Of a stretch of DNA of 64,000 bases, positions 39,105 through 48,441 are shown one piece after another. The position numbers and the translations under genes are program-made. Within the stretch, counting starts at the first letter, position 1. Each line of letters starts with the position of its first letter. The stretch comes from Synechococcus sp. ATX 2A4. Its GTDB lineage: Bacteria > Cyanobacteriota > Cyanobacteriia > PCC-6307 > Cyanobiaceae. Location: the NCBI RefSeq assembly GCF_024346375.1, contig NZ_JAGQCV010000004.1, positions 62,001 through 126,000 of the forward strand. The letters run 5' to 3'. Under the pieces are notes generated by a model. That model searched no databases, was not told the origin of the DNA, and was given only the letters and a program-made list of their open reading frames with translations.

Positions 39105-40730
39105 TCAGCTGCTGTGGGTGTCCGCTGGGGACGTGTCATCCGGCAGCCAAGAGCGCAGCGAGGCCAGGCCTGGATGGGCAGGTGCGGGAGCCGGCCGGCC
39201 GCCGGCGACGGCACCCGCGGCCCGCTCGCGCAGGGGCAACGTGCGGCCCTGGGGGGTGAGTGCTGGGGCGATCTCCGTGGCGCTGAGGCGCGGTGGGCGG
39301 GCCGGGAGTTCCGGTTCCAGCGCAGAGAGTTGCTCCGCTGCAGGGTCGCTGCCTGACGCAGAATCGCTGCCTCCAACGGTGCCACGGGCTTGGGCGGTGC
39401 CGCCGGGGCGGAAGCTGCTGCTGGCTTGACCAGGGCCGCTGGCTGAAGCGCTGTCACTGGTTGAAGCCGTGCCACTGTCATCGTCGTCGCTGCCGTCGTC
39501 GCTGTTGTGGAAGGTGCTCACCACCTCTTCCAGGCAAACGCGCACGAGGCTTTTCACTCGGGCCAGGGGGCCCCGCCAGATCGGAGCCTGTGCCACCTCG
39601 GCGGCTTCTGCAGGGTGTGGGTTGGGCTCTGCGGGGGAAGCGGCCGTGAGGTCCGCTTGCGGGTCTGTGGCAGCAAGTTCAACTTCTCCATCCGCCGCCT
39701 GAGGGTCACCGGATGGAGAAGTAGCGGATGGCTCGTCCGATCTGGGCTTCGCTGGTTGCGGGCTCGGTTCAGCAGGCTCGGCCCCGAAGTTGAACATCCT
39801 CCCCGCGCTGGGCCGTGCCGGGATCAAGGGAGGAACGGCCGGTACAGGATCGAGCGAGAGCTCCAAGAAGGGCAGTGGTGCCTGCACGAAGCCATCAAGG
39901 GCCCCATCTCCTGGCTCTGGCGGGGCGCTAGAAGCCGCTTCTGCGGGCAGGTCTTCGGCTGCCACCACTGCAGGTGAAACGCTCTCTGGCCTTCCGGTTT
40001 TGGGAGCAACGCCCTCCAAGGCAGCCTCCTCGCCCACTGGGTCCGCGGCGAGAAGATCCACAGCAATCCCCTCAGCGGTGAGGGTTGCAGCAGCGGGAGC
40101 CTCCAGCCAGGGGTCGAACGCGAACGGTTCACCCAAAAACTCCACGGGCGCCTCCCCAATCGTGCTGGGCCCGGCAGCAGGATCTGCAGGGGCGGCAGCG
40201 TCAACGCCGATGGGCGGCCCGGTGTCTTCGGTGGCTGCCAGGGTGACAGCAGCATCGGCGCCGGCGCTCTCTTCCGGGGAGATTTCGTGCTCAGGGCCAG
40301 TGGCCTGATCAAAGCTGTGCGTGAGCTCTGGTGAAGATCCCTCAATCTCCAGCTGCACCCCGTCCAGGGTGATTGCCGCAAAGGAAAACCCCTGCGCCAC
40401 CAGCTCCGGTGCAGCAGCCGTCTGCTCGGCAGCCGCCACAGCCGCTTCACCGGCAGCCGCAGGTGTTGTATCAGGAGCGGTGCCTGGGGCCGCTGTGGCG
40501 TGCAGGTGGTCGTGCCACCAGCCCTTCAGGGAGGCATCGCCGGCGGTGAGCTCCTGCATCAACGGCGGAAGGGCTTCGACGCCATGGCGGTGCACCCAGC
40601 GCAGCGACAGCCAGGCCACTGCTCCTTGATCCCTGCGGTCCAGGGCACCCTTCAAGACCAGGCGCTCGGAGGGCCGCTTCTGCTGAGGCCTGGGCAGAAC
40701 TGGCGCAGGCAGGGACGGGGACGGGGGCAC
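39105..40730 (-). CDS. Large low-complexity conserved hypothetical protein, 541 aa
   Basis: The protein has a short ordered-looking head (about residues 18-75: KRPSERLVLKGALDRRDQGA, VAWLSLRWVHRHGVEALPPLM, LKGWWHDHLHA), then about 400 residues of Ala/Pro/Glu/Ser-rich acidic sequence, then a short basic-helical piece (ARVKSLVRVCLEEVVSTFHN) and a disordered C-terminus ending LRSWLPDDTS. A degenerate 18-base repeat lies within it (39421-39474). The GTG start at 40730 is 8 bases from the upstream permease stop, so it is in the ctaA-ctaB-ABC run. I recognise no function; it could be an adaptor or scaffold. Confidence 0.7.
   Translation of the reverse strand: MPPSPSLPAPVLPRPQQKRPSERLVLKGALDRRDQGAVAWLSLRWVHRHGVEALPPLMQELTAGDASLKGWWHDHLHATAAPGTAPDTTPAAAGEAAVAAAEQTAAAPELVAQGFSFAAITLDGVQLEIEGSSPELTHSFDQATGPEHEISPEESAGADAAVTLAATEDTGPPIGVDAAAPADPAAGPSTIGEAPVEFLGEPFAFDPWLEAPAAATLTAEGIAVDLLAADPVGEEAALEGVAPKTGRPESVSPAVVAAEDLPAEAASSAPPEPGDGALDGFVQAPLPFLELSLDPVPAVPPLIPARPSAGRMFNFGAEPAEPSPQPAKPRSDEPSATSPSGDPQAADGEVELAATDPQADLTAASPAEPNPHPAEAAEVAQAPIWRGPLARVKSLVRVCLEEVVSTFHNSDDGSDDDDSGTASTSDSASASGPGQASSSFRPGGTAQARGTVGGSDSASGSDPAAEQLSALEPELPARPPRLSATEIAPALTPQGRTLPLRERAAGAVAGGRPAPAPAHPGLASLRSWLPDDTSPADTHSS
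39421..39474 (-). repeat. Degenerate 18-base tandem repeat in the 541-residue gene
   Basis: Three 18-base units (39421-39438, 39439-39456, 39457-39474; plus-strand start CTGG) encode Ser/Ala/Gly/Thr-rich six-residue periods within the acidic C-terminal region. Reading frame is kept. Units differ at several positions, so the array is old or selected. Confidence 0.7.
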
Positions 40731-40738
40731 AGCGGGGC

Positions 40739-41611
40739 TCAGCTGAGTTTGCGATCCAGCAGCGGCCGGATCAGAAGGAACAATCCGATGGCCAGCAGGG
40801 CCAACACGCCGAGGCAGGTGGCGCCGGTGATCTCCCCGTAAGGAGCGATCAGCACCACGTCGCCGAGGGAGAGGTGGCCTGCGTAGGCCGCACGAATGGG
40901 TTCAATCGCGAAGGTAAGGGGATTCAGGGCCGCAAGCCAGCCCAGCCAGGTGGGCATGAAGGAAATCGGGGCCAGGGCCGTGCTGGCGAACAGCAGGGGC
41001 AGGTTGGCCACGAAGATCACCGCGATCAGCTCAATGTGACCGGGCAACGCGAAGGCCAGCCCCAGGCTCATGGCCGTGACGGCGAACACCAGCAGCAGCA
41101 GGGTGACCAGCACCAGCGCCAGCCCTGCGGTGCCGGGCCAGCCATAGCCCAGCCAGGCGGCGGTGCCCATGATCGCCAGGCTCTGGACCAGGCTCAAGCT
41201 GGTGATGTAGAGCACGGAAGCCAGCACGATCGAGCTGCGTGAGCGCAGCGGTGCCACCAGCAACCGATTGAGAAAGCCGAATTCCCGGTCGAACATCACC
41301 GGCAGGCCGGCATTGAGGGCGGCGCTGAACGCCGTGAACACGATCACCCCCGCACCGAGAAAGCGCCCGTAGCTCATGCCATCGGGCAGCAGACCTTCCG
41401 GTGCCTTGGCGAACAGGGCGCCGAACAGCACCAGCCAGATCAGCGGCTGCAGCACGCCGGCCACCAAGGTGGTGGGCCGGCGCGCCAGCTGGAGGAACAA
41501 CCTGCGAGTGAGCGCCAGGGTTTCCTGGGTCACGTCCGCCAGGGCGGAACGGTTGGCCGCCGGCAGGGCCGGCAGCGGCGGCTGGGCGGTGAGGGTGGGT
41601 GCGCTGGTCAT
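40739..41611 (-). CDS. ABC-2 type transporter permease
   Basis: A 290-residue membrane protein with six hydrophobic segments, the ABC-2 (DrrB/NodJ-like) layout. ARRPTTLVAGVLQPLIWLVLFGALF opens the membrane part and PISFMPTWLGWLAALNPLTFAIEPIRAAYAG near the end is the family's conserved region. I chose the ATG at 41611; the upstream 25 codons are Pro-rich. It lies 40 bases after its ATPase gene and forms the channel of that exporter. The substrate is unknown. Position after ctaA/ctaB is intriguing; heme or lipid export is an inference only. Confidence 0.9.
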   Translation of the reverse strand: MTSAPTLTAQPPLPALPAANRSALADVTQETLALTRRLFLQLARRPTTLVAGVLQPLIWLVLFGALFAKAPEGLLPDGMSYGRFLGAGVIVFTAFSAALNAGLPVMFDREFGFLNRLLVAPLRSRSSIVLASVLYITSLSLVQSLAIMGTAAWLGYGWPGTAGLALVLVTLLLLVFAVTAMSLGLAFALPGHIELIAVIFVANLPLLFASTALAPISFMPTWLGWLAALNPLTFAIEPIRAAYAGHLSLGDVVLIAPYGEITGATCLGVLALLAIGLFLLIRPLLDRKLS

Positions 41612-41651
41612 GGCCGGAGGAAGGCGGAGGGTGGAAAGAGGGGGTGGCGGG

Positions 41652-42671
41652 TCAACGCATGGCCTGTTTGCGCTCGGCTTTGGCATCCCTGCTGCCGGCG
41701 ACCGCCAGCTCCGCGTCCATCAGGGTGCGGCCGGTGGCTTGCAGATACACATCATCAAGACTGGCCTGGCTCTGGGCCAGCGAGAAGACCGGCAGTTCAG
41801 CGGCATCGAGCTGGCAACGCAACTGCTCGATCACCCCCTCGTGTTCCACCACCAGGTTGAGCGAATGGCCCTGGGCGCGGTTCACCACCACCTGCCGCAC
41901 GCCGGGGCAGGCCTGGAGCACCTCGCTGACGCGGCTGGCCTCCCGCTCATCGCTGAATTCACGCACCCGCAGCGTGACCCGGTCGCCGCCGAGCGCCTCC
42001 TTGAGGGCGCTGGGGCTGCCTTCGGCGATCACCCGGCCCCCGTCAATGATGGCGAGACGGTCGGCGAGCGCATCCACTTCCTCCAGGTAGTGGCTGCTGA
42101 GAAGCACCGTGGTACCGGCCTGGCGCAGCTCGCGCAGCACCTGCCAGATGGCGGCGCGGCTTTCGATGTCGAGGCCCACCGTGGGTTCGTCGAGCACGAG
42201 CAGCTCAGGGCTGTGCAGTAGGCCGCAGGCCAGATCGAGGCGGCGGCGCATCCCGCCGGAATAGGAGCCGCAGCGTCGGTCGATCCAGTCGCCCATGCCC
42301 ATGCGCTCCACCAGCTCCTCGATGCGTGGGGTCAGCAGGCGCGCGGGCTGGTGGTAAAGCGCGCCCTGCAGCTGGAGCAGCTCACGGCCGGTGAGGATCT
42401 TGTCGATCGCCACCTCCTGGGCCACATAGCCCAGCAGTTCCCGCACCTGCCGCGGTTGCTTCAGCGCATCGTGGCCCGCCACGATCACCCGGCCGCTGTC
42501 GGGGGCCAGCAGGGTGGTGATGATGCGCAAGGCGGTGGTCTTGCCGGCTCCGTTCGGACCGAGCAAGCCATAGAGGCAACCCCGGGGCACGCTCAGGTCG
42601 AGCGACTGGAGCGCCTCCACCGGGCCATAGCGTTTGGTGAGTTGCTGCAGCTCGATCACCGCGTCTGGCAC
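41652..42671 (-). CDS. ABC transporter ATP-binding protein, DrrA family
   Basis: A 339-residue ATPase. Walker A GPNGAGKTT (near residue 39), the Q loop VAQEVAIDKILTG, the signature YSGGMRRRLDLACGL, Walker B LLVLDEPTVGLD and the switch His (LLSSHYLEEVDALADR) are intact. The C-terminal 100 residues form the accessory domain of daunorubicin-type exporters. It pairs with the ABC-2 permease that follows. It lies 75 bases downstream of ctaB on the same strand, probably in one run with ctaA and ctaB. Confidence 0.94.
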   Translation of the reverse strand: MPDAVIELQQLTKRYGPVEALQSLDLSVPRGCLYGLLGPNGAGKTTALRIITTLLAPDSGRVIVAGHDALKQPRQVRELLGYVAQEVAIDKILTGRELLQLQGALYHQPARLLTPRIEELVERMGMGDWIDRRCGSYSGGMRRRLDLACGLLHSPELLVLDEPTVGLDIESRAAIWQVLRELRQAGTTVLLSSHYLEEVDALADRLAIIDGGRVIAEGSPSALKEALGGDRVTLRVREFSDEREASRVSEVLQACPGVRQVVVNRAQGHSLNLVVEHEGVIEQLRCQLDAAELPVFSLAQSQASLDDVYLQATGRTLMDAELAVAGSRDAKAERKQAMR

Positions 42672-42746
42672 CGCTGGTCAGGCTCACGCCCGTTGGAAAG
42701 GAGAACCAATCTAGAAAGGAGCCCCATCAAGCGGCTCCGGCGAGGA

Positions 42747-43835
42747 TCAGCGGCTGCCCACAACATTCAGCAGCGGGAAACCGCTCAGCTGCGGGAATCC
42801 CAGCGACGGAAACCCGTTCAGGCCGTTGAACAGCGGCAGTCCCTCAAGACCGGTGGCCCAGCCGATCAGGTCGCTGGTCTGGTGGGAGAAGGCGGTGGCG
42901 GCGGGCAGGCGGCAGACCAGCAGCAGCAGGCAGATCCCGAACAGGTAAAGGATCGACCAGCGGAACAAGCCCTTGGCCCGCACCGGATCATCGGGCGACG
43001 CCGCCAGCGATCGGCCCATCTGCAGCAGGCGGCCGTTGAACGGCAGCAGCAGGAGCCCGTAGAGGAGCCCACCACTGGGCAGGGCCAGGATGCCGAAACC
43101 GCTCACCAGCACCGTGGCCCGGGCGTAATGCACGATCGCTTCGGCGGTCACCTGGGAGCCCTTGACCACCGGCAGCATCGGGATGCCCACCGAGCGGTAG
43201 TCCTCGCGAAGCAACAGGGCCAGCGCCCAGAAATGCGCAGGAGTCCACAGCATCACCAGGCTGAACAACCACCAGCTGCTCAGGCCCAGATGGCCGGTGG
43301 CAGCTGCAGCGCCCACCAAGGGGGGAATGGCACCGGCCACCCCGCCGATCACGATGTTCTGGGAGGTGCGGGGCTTGAGCAGGGCGGTGTAAAGGAGCAC
43401 GTAGCTGCACAGGCCCAGCAGGGAGAGCCCCGCGGCCAGGCAGTTCACGCCGCTCACCAGCAGGGCGGCCGCCACGCAGGTGAGCGAAACAGCCACCGAG
43501 AAGGCGGTGGCGGGTGACAGCCGACCGGAGGGCAGCGCCCGGCCGCTGGTGCGGACCATGCGACCGTCGAGCTCCTGTTCCCAGAGGCAATTGAGCACGC
43601 CGGCAGCGGCAGCGGCCAGGGCACCGCCGCCCAGGGTGCAGGCCAGGCGCGGGGCTGGCAGCGGCCAACCTTCCGACAGGGCCATGCCGCCGAGGGTGGT
43701 GGCCAGCAGCAGCGGAATCAGGCGCGGTTTGGCGATCTCCAGCCAGGCCGGCAGTTTGACCTTGGCGCGGGAGGGAACAGCCTCGCTGCGGGGGAGCGTG
43801 GGGGAGGCGCCGCTCCCCGCGGTGGCGCTAACCAT
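42747..43835 (-). CDS. ctaB: Protoheme IX farnesyltransferase (heme O synthase)
   Basis: A 362-residue UbiA-family membrane enzyme that adds a farnesyl group to heme B. The first Asp-rich motif is in the form [26 protein letters not shown] and the second is [36 protein letters not shown] opens the membrane region. The N-terminal 28 residues are a Ser/Ala/Pro-rich head, and the last 60 residues (Phe/Gly/Leu/Asn repeats) extend past the usual end. I chose the ATG at 43835; it overlaps the ctaA 3' end by 8 bases. The product feeds CtaA. Confidence 0.95.
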   Translation of the reverse strand: MVSATAGSGASPTLPRSEAVPSRAKVKLPAWLEIAKPRLIPLLLATTLGGMALSEGWPLPAPRLACTLGGGALAAAAAGVLNCLWEQELDGRMVRTSGRALPSGRLSPATAFSVAVSLTCVAAALLVSGVNCLAAGLSLLGLCSYVLLYTALLKPRTSQNIVIGGVAGAIPPLVGAAAATGHLGLSSWWLFSLVMLWTPAHFWALALLLREDYRSVGIPMLPVVKGSQVTAEAIVHYARATVLVSGFGILALPSGGLLYGLLLLPFNGRLLQMGRSLAASPDDPVRAKGLFRWSILYLFGICLLLLVCRLPAATAFSHQTSDLIGWATGLEGLPLFNGLNGFPSLGFPQLSGFPLLNVVGSR

Positions 43836-44808
43836 GACAACTCTCCAAGGTGGAAGTACGGGGGGAGTGGACCGCTGAAAACCGGGCTGGTGCCAGGTTC
43901 CAGCTGCGCACCGCCAGGCCGGTGAGCAGGCCCACCAGCAGGGCGGCGGTGATCTGGTGCCCCACGGTGACAAGGGGAACGGCCAGCGAGAGGCGCAGGG
44001 TGAGCACCCCAAGCACCACCTGCAGCCCCACCAGCAGCACCCCAGCGAGAGCAAAGGGCCAGGAGCGCTGGCGGGTGGCCGGCGTGAGCAGGGTGAAGCC
44101 ACAGGCAAGCACCACCACCAGCGCCACCGGCACCGCCAGTTGGCGGTGTGTGGCCAGCAGGCCACAGGCTTCGCCGTTGCTCAGGCAACGCCCTGACGCC
44201 CACTGGGTGGCCATCAGCGCACCGGAAATCGCCTGAGCAAACACAGCCAGGGCAGCCATTGCCGTGGCCAGGGCAGCAGCACGCACCCAAAGGAGTGAAG
44301 GGTGGGGGGAAGCGGGCCCACCAGCGGCAGAAGTGGCGCCAGGGGAAGAGATCTGGGCGGTGAGGCCCTGATGGACGCCACTGAGCACGGCCACCAGCAC
44401 AAGGGCGGTGCCGAGATGGGCCGTCACCACATCAAAACGAAGCAATTGCGTGACGGTGAGAGCACCCAGCAGGCCCTGCACGGCCACCAGCAGCAGGGCG
44501 GCGCCGCTGGCCCAGGGGAGCCAAGAGGGCAGCACCTGGCGCCGAAGCACGCTCCAGCCGGAAAGCACCAGCAGGGCGATTCCCACCAGAAAGGCATCGA
44601 GCCGATGAAACCACTCCAGGAAGACCTGAAGGTTCATGCGTCCGCCCGGCAGAAAGCTGCCGTAACAAAGCGGCCAGTCGGGGCAGGCCAGACCGGCTTC
44701 CATCACCCGTGTGGCGCCCCCGATCGCCACCAGGGCCACCAGTGCCACCACCAGGTGGGACGTGAGAAAAAGCAATCCGCGCCTCATGGCGATCAAGTTA
44801 GCGATCAC
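43828..44808 (-). CDS. ctaA: Heme A synthase (COX15/CtaA)
   Basis: A 326-residue membrane protein with eight helices that converts heme O to heme A for the oxidase. [25 protein letters not shown] near the N-terminus contains the conserved Cys pair, and the His ligands lie in [29 protein letters not shown] and [13 protein letters not shown]. The given start at 44808 has an ATG at 44787 ([11 protein letters not shown]) that may be the true one. It overlaps ctaB by 8 bases. It is divergent from ctaC with 151 bases between, holding both promoters; nothing else is recognisable there. Confidence 0.95.
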   Translation of the reverse strand: MIANLIAMRRGLLFLTSHLVVALVALVAIGGATRVMEAGLACPDWPLCYGSFLPGGRMNLQVFLEWFHRLDAFLVGIALLVLSGWSVLRRQVLPSWLPWASGAALLLVAVQGLLGALTVTQLLRFDVVTAHLGTALVLVAVLSGVHQGLTAQISSPGATSAAGGPASPHPSLLWVRAAALATAMAALAVFAQAISGALMATQWASGRCLSNGEACGLLATHRQLAVPVALVVVLACGFTLLTPATRQRSWPFALAGVLLVGLQVVLGVLTLRLSLAVPLVTVGHQITAALLVGLLTGLAVRSWNLAPARFSAVHSPRTSTLESCHG

Positions 44809-44959
44809 TTCTGGAGCTTCGAGACCGGGTGTGGTGGAGTCGCAACAGTGGCTCTGTGTTGAATTCCTAACCCCTCATTCCGTTTGTTTCGCTGTTCCCA
44901 CCTTCGCCAAGCGCCAGCGTGGTGGCTCCCCATAGGGTGGTGAAAGCCTGGCTTCCTCC

Positions 44960-45877
44960 GTGCCGATTCCTTCAACCATCGTCACCTTGGTGGTGGGGAT
45001 GCTGCTTGTCCTTGTTGGCCTCTGGGTCGGTCAGAACGTCAACATGCTGCCGGTTGCCGCCAGCTCGAACGCCCCCCTCTACGACCAGCTCTTCACCGTG
45101 CTGTTCGTGATCGGAACCATACTTTTCCTCGGTATTCTCGGGCTTCTTCTGTATAGCTTGATTCGTTTTCGCCGCAAGGAAGGCGATCTCGGCGACGGCG
45201 TTGCCGTCGAAGGCAATCTCCAGCTGGAGATCTTCTGGACGGCGGTTCCAGCTGTTGTGGTGCTGTTTGTGGGCATCTACAGCTACGACATCTACGACCG
45301 CATGGGCGGCATGATTCCGCTCAGCGACCCCCACGCCATGCACGGCGGCATGGCGATGGAATCAGCAGCAACGGGCCCCAGCGATTCCATGCCACCGGGC
45401 ATGGTGATGGCGGCCAATGTGCCTTCGGCGGTTGAGGGTGCCGAGGTCCGCACCTGGGGCGGCATCGGCGGTTCTCCCGGCAGCAGCAGCGGTGCCTTGC
45501 CGGTGGATGTCACGGCGCTTCAGTTCGCCTTTCTGTTCCACTACCCCGAGGGCGACTTCATCAGCGGTGAGCTGCATGTGAAAGCCGGCCAGCAGGTGGA
45601 GCTGCGCATGGAGGCCCGCGATGTGATCCATGCCTTCTGGGTGCCTGAGTTTCGCCTCAAGCAGGACGTGATCCCCGGCCAGCCCACCATCCTCACCTTC
45701 ACGCCCACCCGCGCCGGCAGCTACCCGATCGTGTGCGCCGAGCTGTGTGGTCCGTATCACGGCGGCATGCGCTCCACCGTGGTGGTGCATGAGCCCGACG
45801 CCTTTGACGCCTGGCTGGATCAGAACCGGCCCGCCACCGTGGCCAGTGCCGCGTCGGGGCTATCGGCGACCGGCTGA
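44960..45877 (+). CDS. ctaC: Cytochrome c oxidase subunit II
   Basis: A 305-residue membrane protein. Two helices (about 6-26 and 43-66; then LEIFWTAVPAVVVLFVGIYSYD as the second anchoring segment) precede a Met/Ser/Gly-rich linker (about 110-175) and the lumenal/periplasmic CuA domain. CuA ligands are His in VIHAFWVPEF and CAELCGPYHGGM (two Cys, Glu carbonyl, His, Met). The GTG at 44960 starts the first helix directly. ctaD follows after 55 bases. The linker length is greater than in many homologues and may bind copper through Met-rich motifs (inference). Confidence 0.96.
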   Translation: MPIPSTIVTLVVGMLLVLVGLWVGQNVNMLPVAASSNAPLYDQLFTVLFVIGTILFLGILGLLLYSLIRFRRKEGDLGDGVAVEGNLQLEIFWTAVPAVVVLFVGIYSYDIYDRMGGMIPLSDPHAMHGGMAMESAATGPSDSMPPGMVMAANVPSAVEGAEVRTWGGIGGSPGSSSGALPVDVTALQFAFLFHYPEGDFISGELHVKAGQQVELRMEARDVIHAFWVPEFRLKQDVIPGQPTILTFTPTRAGSYPIVCAELCGPYHGGMRSTVVVHEPDAFDAWLDQNRPATVASAASGLSATG

Positions 45878-45932
45878 TTTCCACCGCCGGCTTCCCCGTC
45901 TCACTTTCCCCCTCCACACGCTTCCCCGTCCG

Positions 45933-47603
45933 ATGACTCTGGCCCTGCCGCCCACCGCCAGCTCAGCGCCGCCGAGCCTCCAGCCTGAGGGTTGGTTGCG
46001 GTACCTGAGTTTCAGCCTGGATCACAAGGTGATCGGGCTCCAGTACCTGGTGACCGGATTCATCTTTTATTTCATTGGTGGTGCCCTGGCCGGCATGATC
46101 CGCATTGAGCTGGTCAGTCCGATGTCGGACTTTCTCCAGCGGGACACCTACAACGAGGTGCTCACCCTCCACGGCACGGTGATGATCTTCCTCTGGATCG
46201 TGCCAGTGGTGAATGGGGCGTTCGGCAATTACCTGATCCCCTTTTACGTGGGCGCCAGAGACATGGCCTTTCCTCGGCTGAACGCCGTGGCCTTCTGGTT
46301 GATTCCCCCCGCCGGCATCCTGCTGATTGCCAGTTACTTCATTGCCGGCGCTTCCCAATCAGGCTGGACCGCCTACCCACCCTTGAGCCTGACAACCCCT
46401 GCGGCTGGCCAGGTGGTGTGGATCCTGAGCGTGCTGTTGCTGGGGGGCAGTTCGATCTTCGGTGGCATCAACTTCATTGCCACCGTGCTGAAGATGCGCC
46501 GGCCTGGCCTGAAAATGATGCAGCTGCCGATGTACTGCTGGGCCATGCTGGGCACCAGCTTCCTGGTGGTGCTGGCCACGCCGGTGCTGGCCGGAACCTT
46601 GGTGCTGCTCAGCTTCGACATCCTGGCCCATACCGGCTTCTTCAACCCAGCGCTGGGCGGCAATGCTGTGGTGTACCAGCACTTGTTCTGGTTCTATTCC
46701 CATCCAGCCGTTTACATCATGGTGCTGCCGGCCTTCGGCCTGGTCAGTGAGATCCTGCCTGTCCATGCCCGCAAGCCCCTGTTCGGCTACACCACCATGG
46801 TGTATTCGATTCTCGGCATCGTGTTTCTGGGCCTGATCGTGTGGGCCCACCACATGTTCACCAGTGCAACACCGCCGTGGATGCGGCTGTTCTTCACGAT
46901 CGCCACGGCCTTCATCGCCGTTCCAACCGGTATCAAATTTTTCAACTGGCTGGCCACGCTGTGGGGAGGCAAGATCGCTCTCAACAGCGCGATGCTTTTC
47001 TCCTGTGCCTTCATCGTTCACTTCGTGTTCGGTGGCATCACCGGCGTGGCATTGGCCCAAGTTCCCTTCGATATCCACGTCCACGACACTTATTTCGTGG
47101 TGGCCCACTTCCACTACATCGTCTATGGCGGCACCGTGTTTGTGGTGTTCGCCTCTCTCTATCACTGGTATCCGAAGTTCACCGGGCGCATGCTCAATGA
47201 AGACATGGGCCGCCTGCACTTCACGCTGACCTTCATCGGCTTCAACCTCTGCTTCGCGCCGCAGCACTGGCTGGGCCTCAATGGCATGCCCCGCCGCGTT
47301 GCGGAGTACGACCCCCAGTTCACCCTTGTGAATCAGATCAGCAGTGTGGGGGCATTGCTGATGGCGATCAGTACCTTGCCCCTGTTGATCAACGTGATCT
47401 GGAGTGCTTTTCGTGGACCCATGGCCGGGGACAATCCCTGGAATGCGCTCACCCCGGAGTGGCTCACCAGCTCGCCGCCGCCGGTGGAGAACTGGAAGGG
47501 CCCTGCCCCCCTGGTCACCCACCCCTACGGCTATGGAGTTCCTGAAGGGCAGATCGATCTGAAGGGAGCTTCCGGCAAGGAGCTCTGGACCTCCGGCAGC
47601 TGA
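45933..47603 (+). CDS. ctaD: Cytochrome c oxidase subunit I
   Basis: A 556-residue membrane protein with 12 helices, the catalytic oxidase subunit. Low-spin heme ligands are in TLHGTVMIFLW and VAHFHYIVYG; CuB ligands and the cross-linked Tyr are in WFYSHPAVYIM and AHHMFTS; VHDTYFVVAHFHY supplies the heme a3 His. It forms aa3-type oxidase with ctaC and ctaE. The ATG at 45933 gives the natural start. Its stop TGA opens a 14-15-base tandem array (47600-47671) that separates it from ctaE by 114 bases. Confidence 0.98.
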   Translation: MTLALPPTASSAPPSLQPEGWLRYLSFSLDHKVIGLQYLVTGFIFYFIGGALAGMIRIELVSPMSDFLQRDTYNEVLTLHGTVMIFLWIVPVVNGAFGNYLIPFYVGARDMAFPRLNAVAFWLIPPAGILLIASYFIAGASQSGWTAYPPLSLTTPAAGQVVWILSVLLLGGSSIFGGINFIATVLKMRRPGLKMMQLPMYCWAMLGTSFLVVLATPVLAGTLVLLSFDILAHTGFFNPALGGNAVVYQHLFWFYSHPAVYIMVLPAFGLVSEILPVHARKPLFGYTTMVYSILGIVFLGLIVWAHHMFTSATPPWMRLFFTIATAFIAVPTGIKFFNWLATLWGGKIALNSAMLFSCAFIVHFVFGGITGVALAQVPFDIHVHDTYFVVAHFHYIVYGGTVFVVFASLYHWYPKFTGRMLNEDMGRLHFTLTFIGFNLCFAPQHWLGLNGMPRRVAEYDPQFTLVNQISSVGALLMAISTLPLLINVIWSAFRGPMAGDNPWNALTPEWLTSSPPPVENWKGPAPLVTHPYGYGVPEGQIDLKGASGKELWTSGS

Positions 47604-47671
47604 TGTCCAGCCAATGATGCCCAGCAACTGAATCCCCAGTCACTGATTCCCCGCCCACTGATTCCCGGTTC
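47600..47671 (+). repeat. Stop-anchored 14-15-base tandem array after ctaD
   Basis: Five head-to-tail units start at 47600, 47614, 47628, 47643 and 47658; the last, cut short, ends at 47671. The first includes the ctaD stop. Each reads (C/A)TGA(T/A) then a C-rich part; unit 4 is CTGATTCCCCGCCCA. TGA occurs at 47601, 47615, 47629, 47644 and 47659; relative to the stop these fall in frames 0, 2, 1, 1 and 1. The rest of the ctaD-ctaE gap (to 47717) is C-rich without other features. Confidence 0.9.
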
Positions 47672-47717
47672 TCCCCTTGCCACCCGTTCCAGCCGCCGCC
47701 CCCACGCCTTTCCCCCG

Positions 47718-48332
47718 ATGACCACCCTCTCCCCCAGCACCGATTCGCTGCCGGCCGTTGCTGGCGATGCCGCACCGGTTCTTGAAGAGGGTCACGGCGA
47801 TTACCGCATGTTCGGGTTGGCCACCTTCCTGCTGGCCGATGGCATGACCTTCGCCGGCTTCTTCGCCGCCTACCTCACCTTCCGCGCCGTTAACCCGCTG
47901 CCGGCCGGTGCGATCTACGAGTTGGAGCTGATCCTCCCCACCATCAACACGGCCCTGCTTGTGCTGAGCAGTTTCACGTTCCACCGTGCCGCTTCCGAGC
48001 TCAAGCAGGAGCGTATGGGCCGTTGCCGCTGGTGGCTGCTGGTCACGGCGAGCCTCGGCTTCGCTTTCCTCGGCGGGCAGATGGTGGAGTATTTCTCTCT
48101 GCCCTTCGGGCTCACCGACAACCTCTACGCCAGCACCTTCTATGCGCTCACCGGTTTCCATGGCCTGCACGTGTGCCTGGGGGCCCTGATGATCATGATC
48201 GTGTGGTGGCAGGCGCGTCAGCCCGGCCGCTTCACCCCAAGCGAGCACTTCGGCCTGGCGGCCGCCGAGCTCTACTGGCACTTTGTCGACGTGATCTGGT
48301 TGATTCTCTTCGGAATTCTCTATCTGCTGTGA
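47718..48332 (+). CDS. ctaE: Cytochrome c oxidase subunit III
   Basis: A 204-residue membrane protein with five helices. FGLATFLLADGMTFAGFFAAYLTFRA is the conserved first helix region, FYALTGFHGLHVCLGALMI the central His-rich one, and AELYWHFVDVIWLILFGILYL the end, all typical of the short cyanobacterial subunit III. It completes the ctaCDE operon. The ATG at 47718 gives the usual acidic N-terminus. The stop is followed by an imperfect hairpin around 48339-48361 without a T tract. Confidence 0.96.
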   Translation: MTTLSPSTDSLPAVAGDAAPVLEEGHGDYRMFGLATFLLADGMTFAGFFAAYLTFRAVNPLPAGAIYELELILPTINTALLVLSSFTFHRAASELKQERMGRCRWWLLVTASLGFAFLGGQMVEYFSLPFGLTDNLYASTFYALTGFHGLHVCLGALMIMIVWWQARQPGRFTPSEHFGLAAAELYWHFVDVIWLILFGILYLL

Positions 48333-48441
48333 TCAGCCCTTGCCGGATCACCAATCTGATCGGCAGAATTGTTGTCTGTCAGGCCCGTTCATCTTGAACT
48401 ATCAAGTCACGCCGAGCCTCACCTCCAACGGCAGACCCCCC

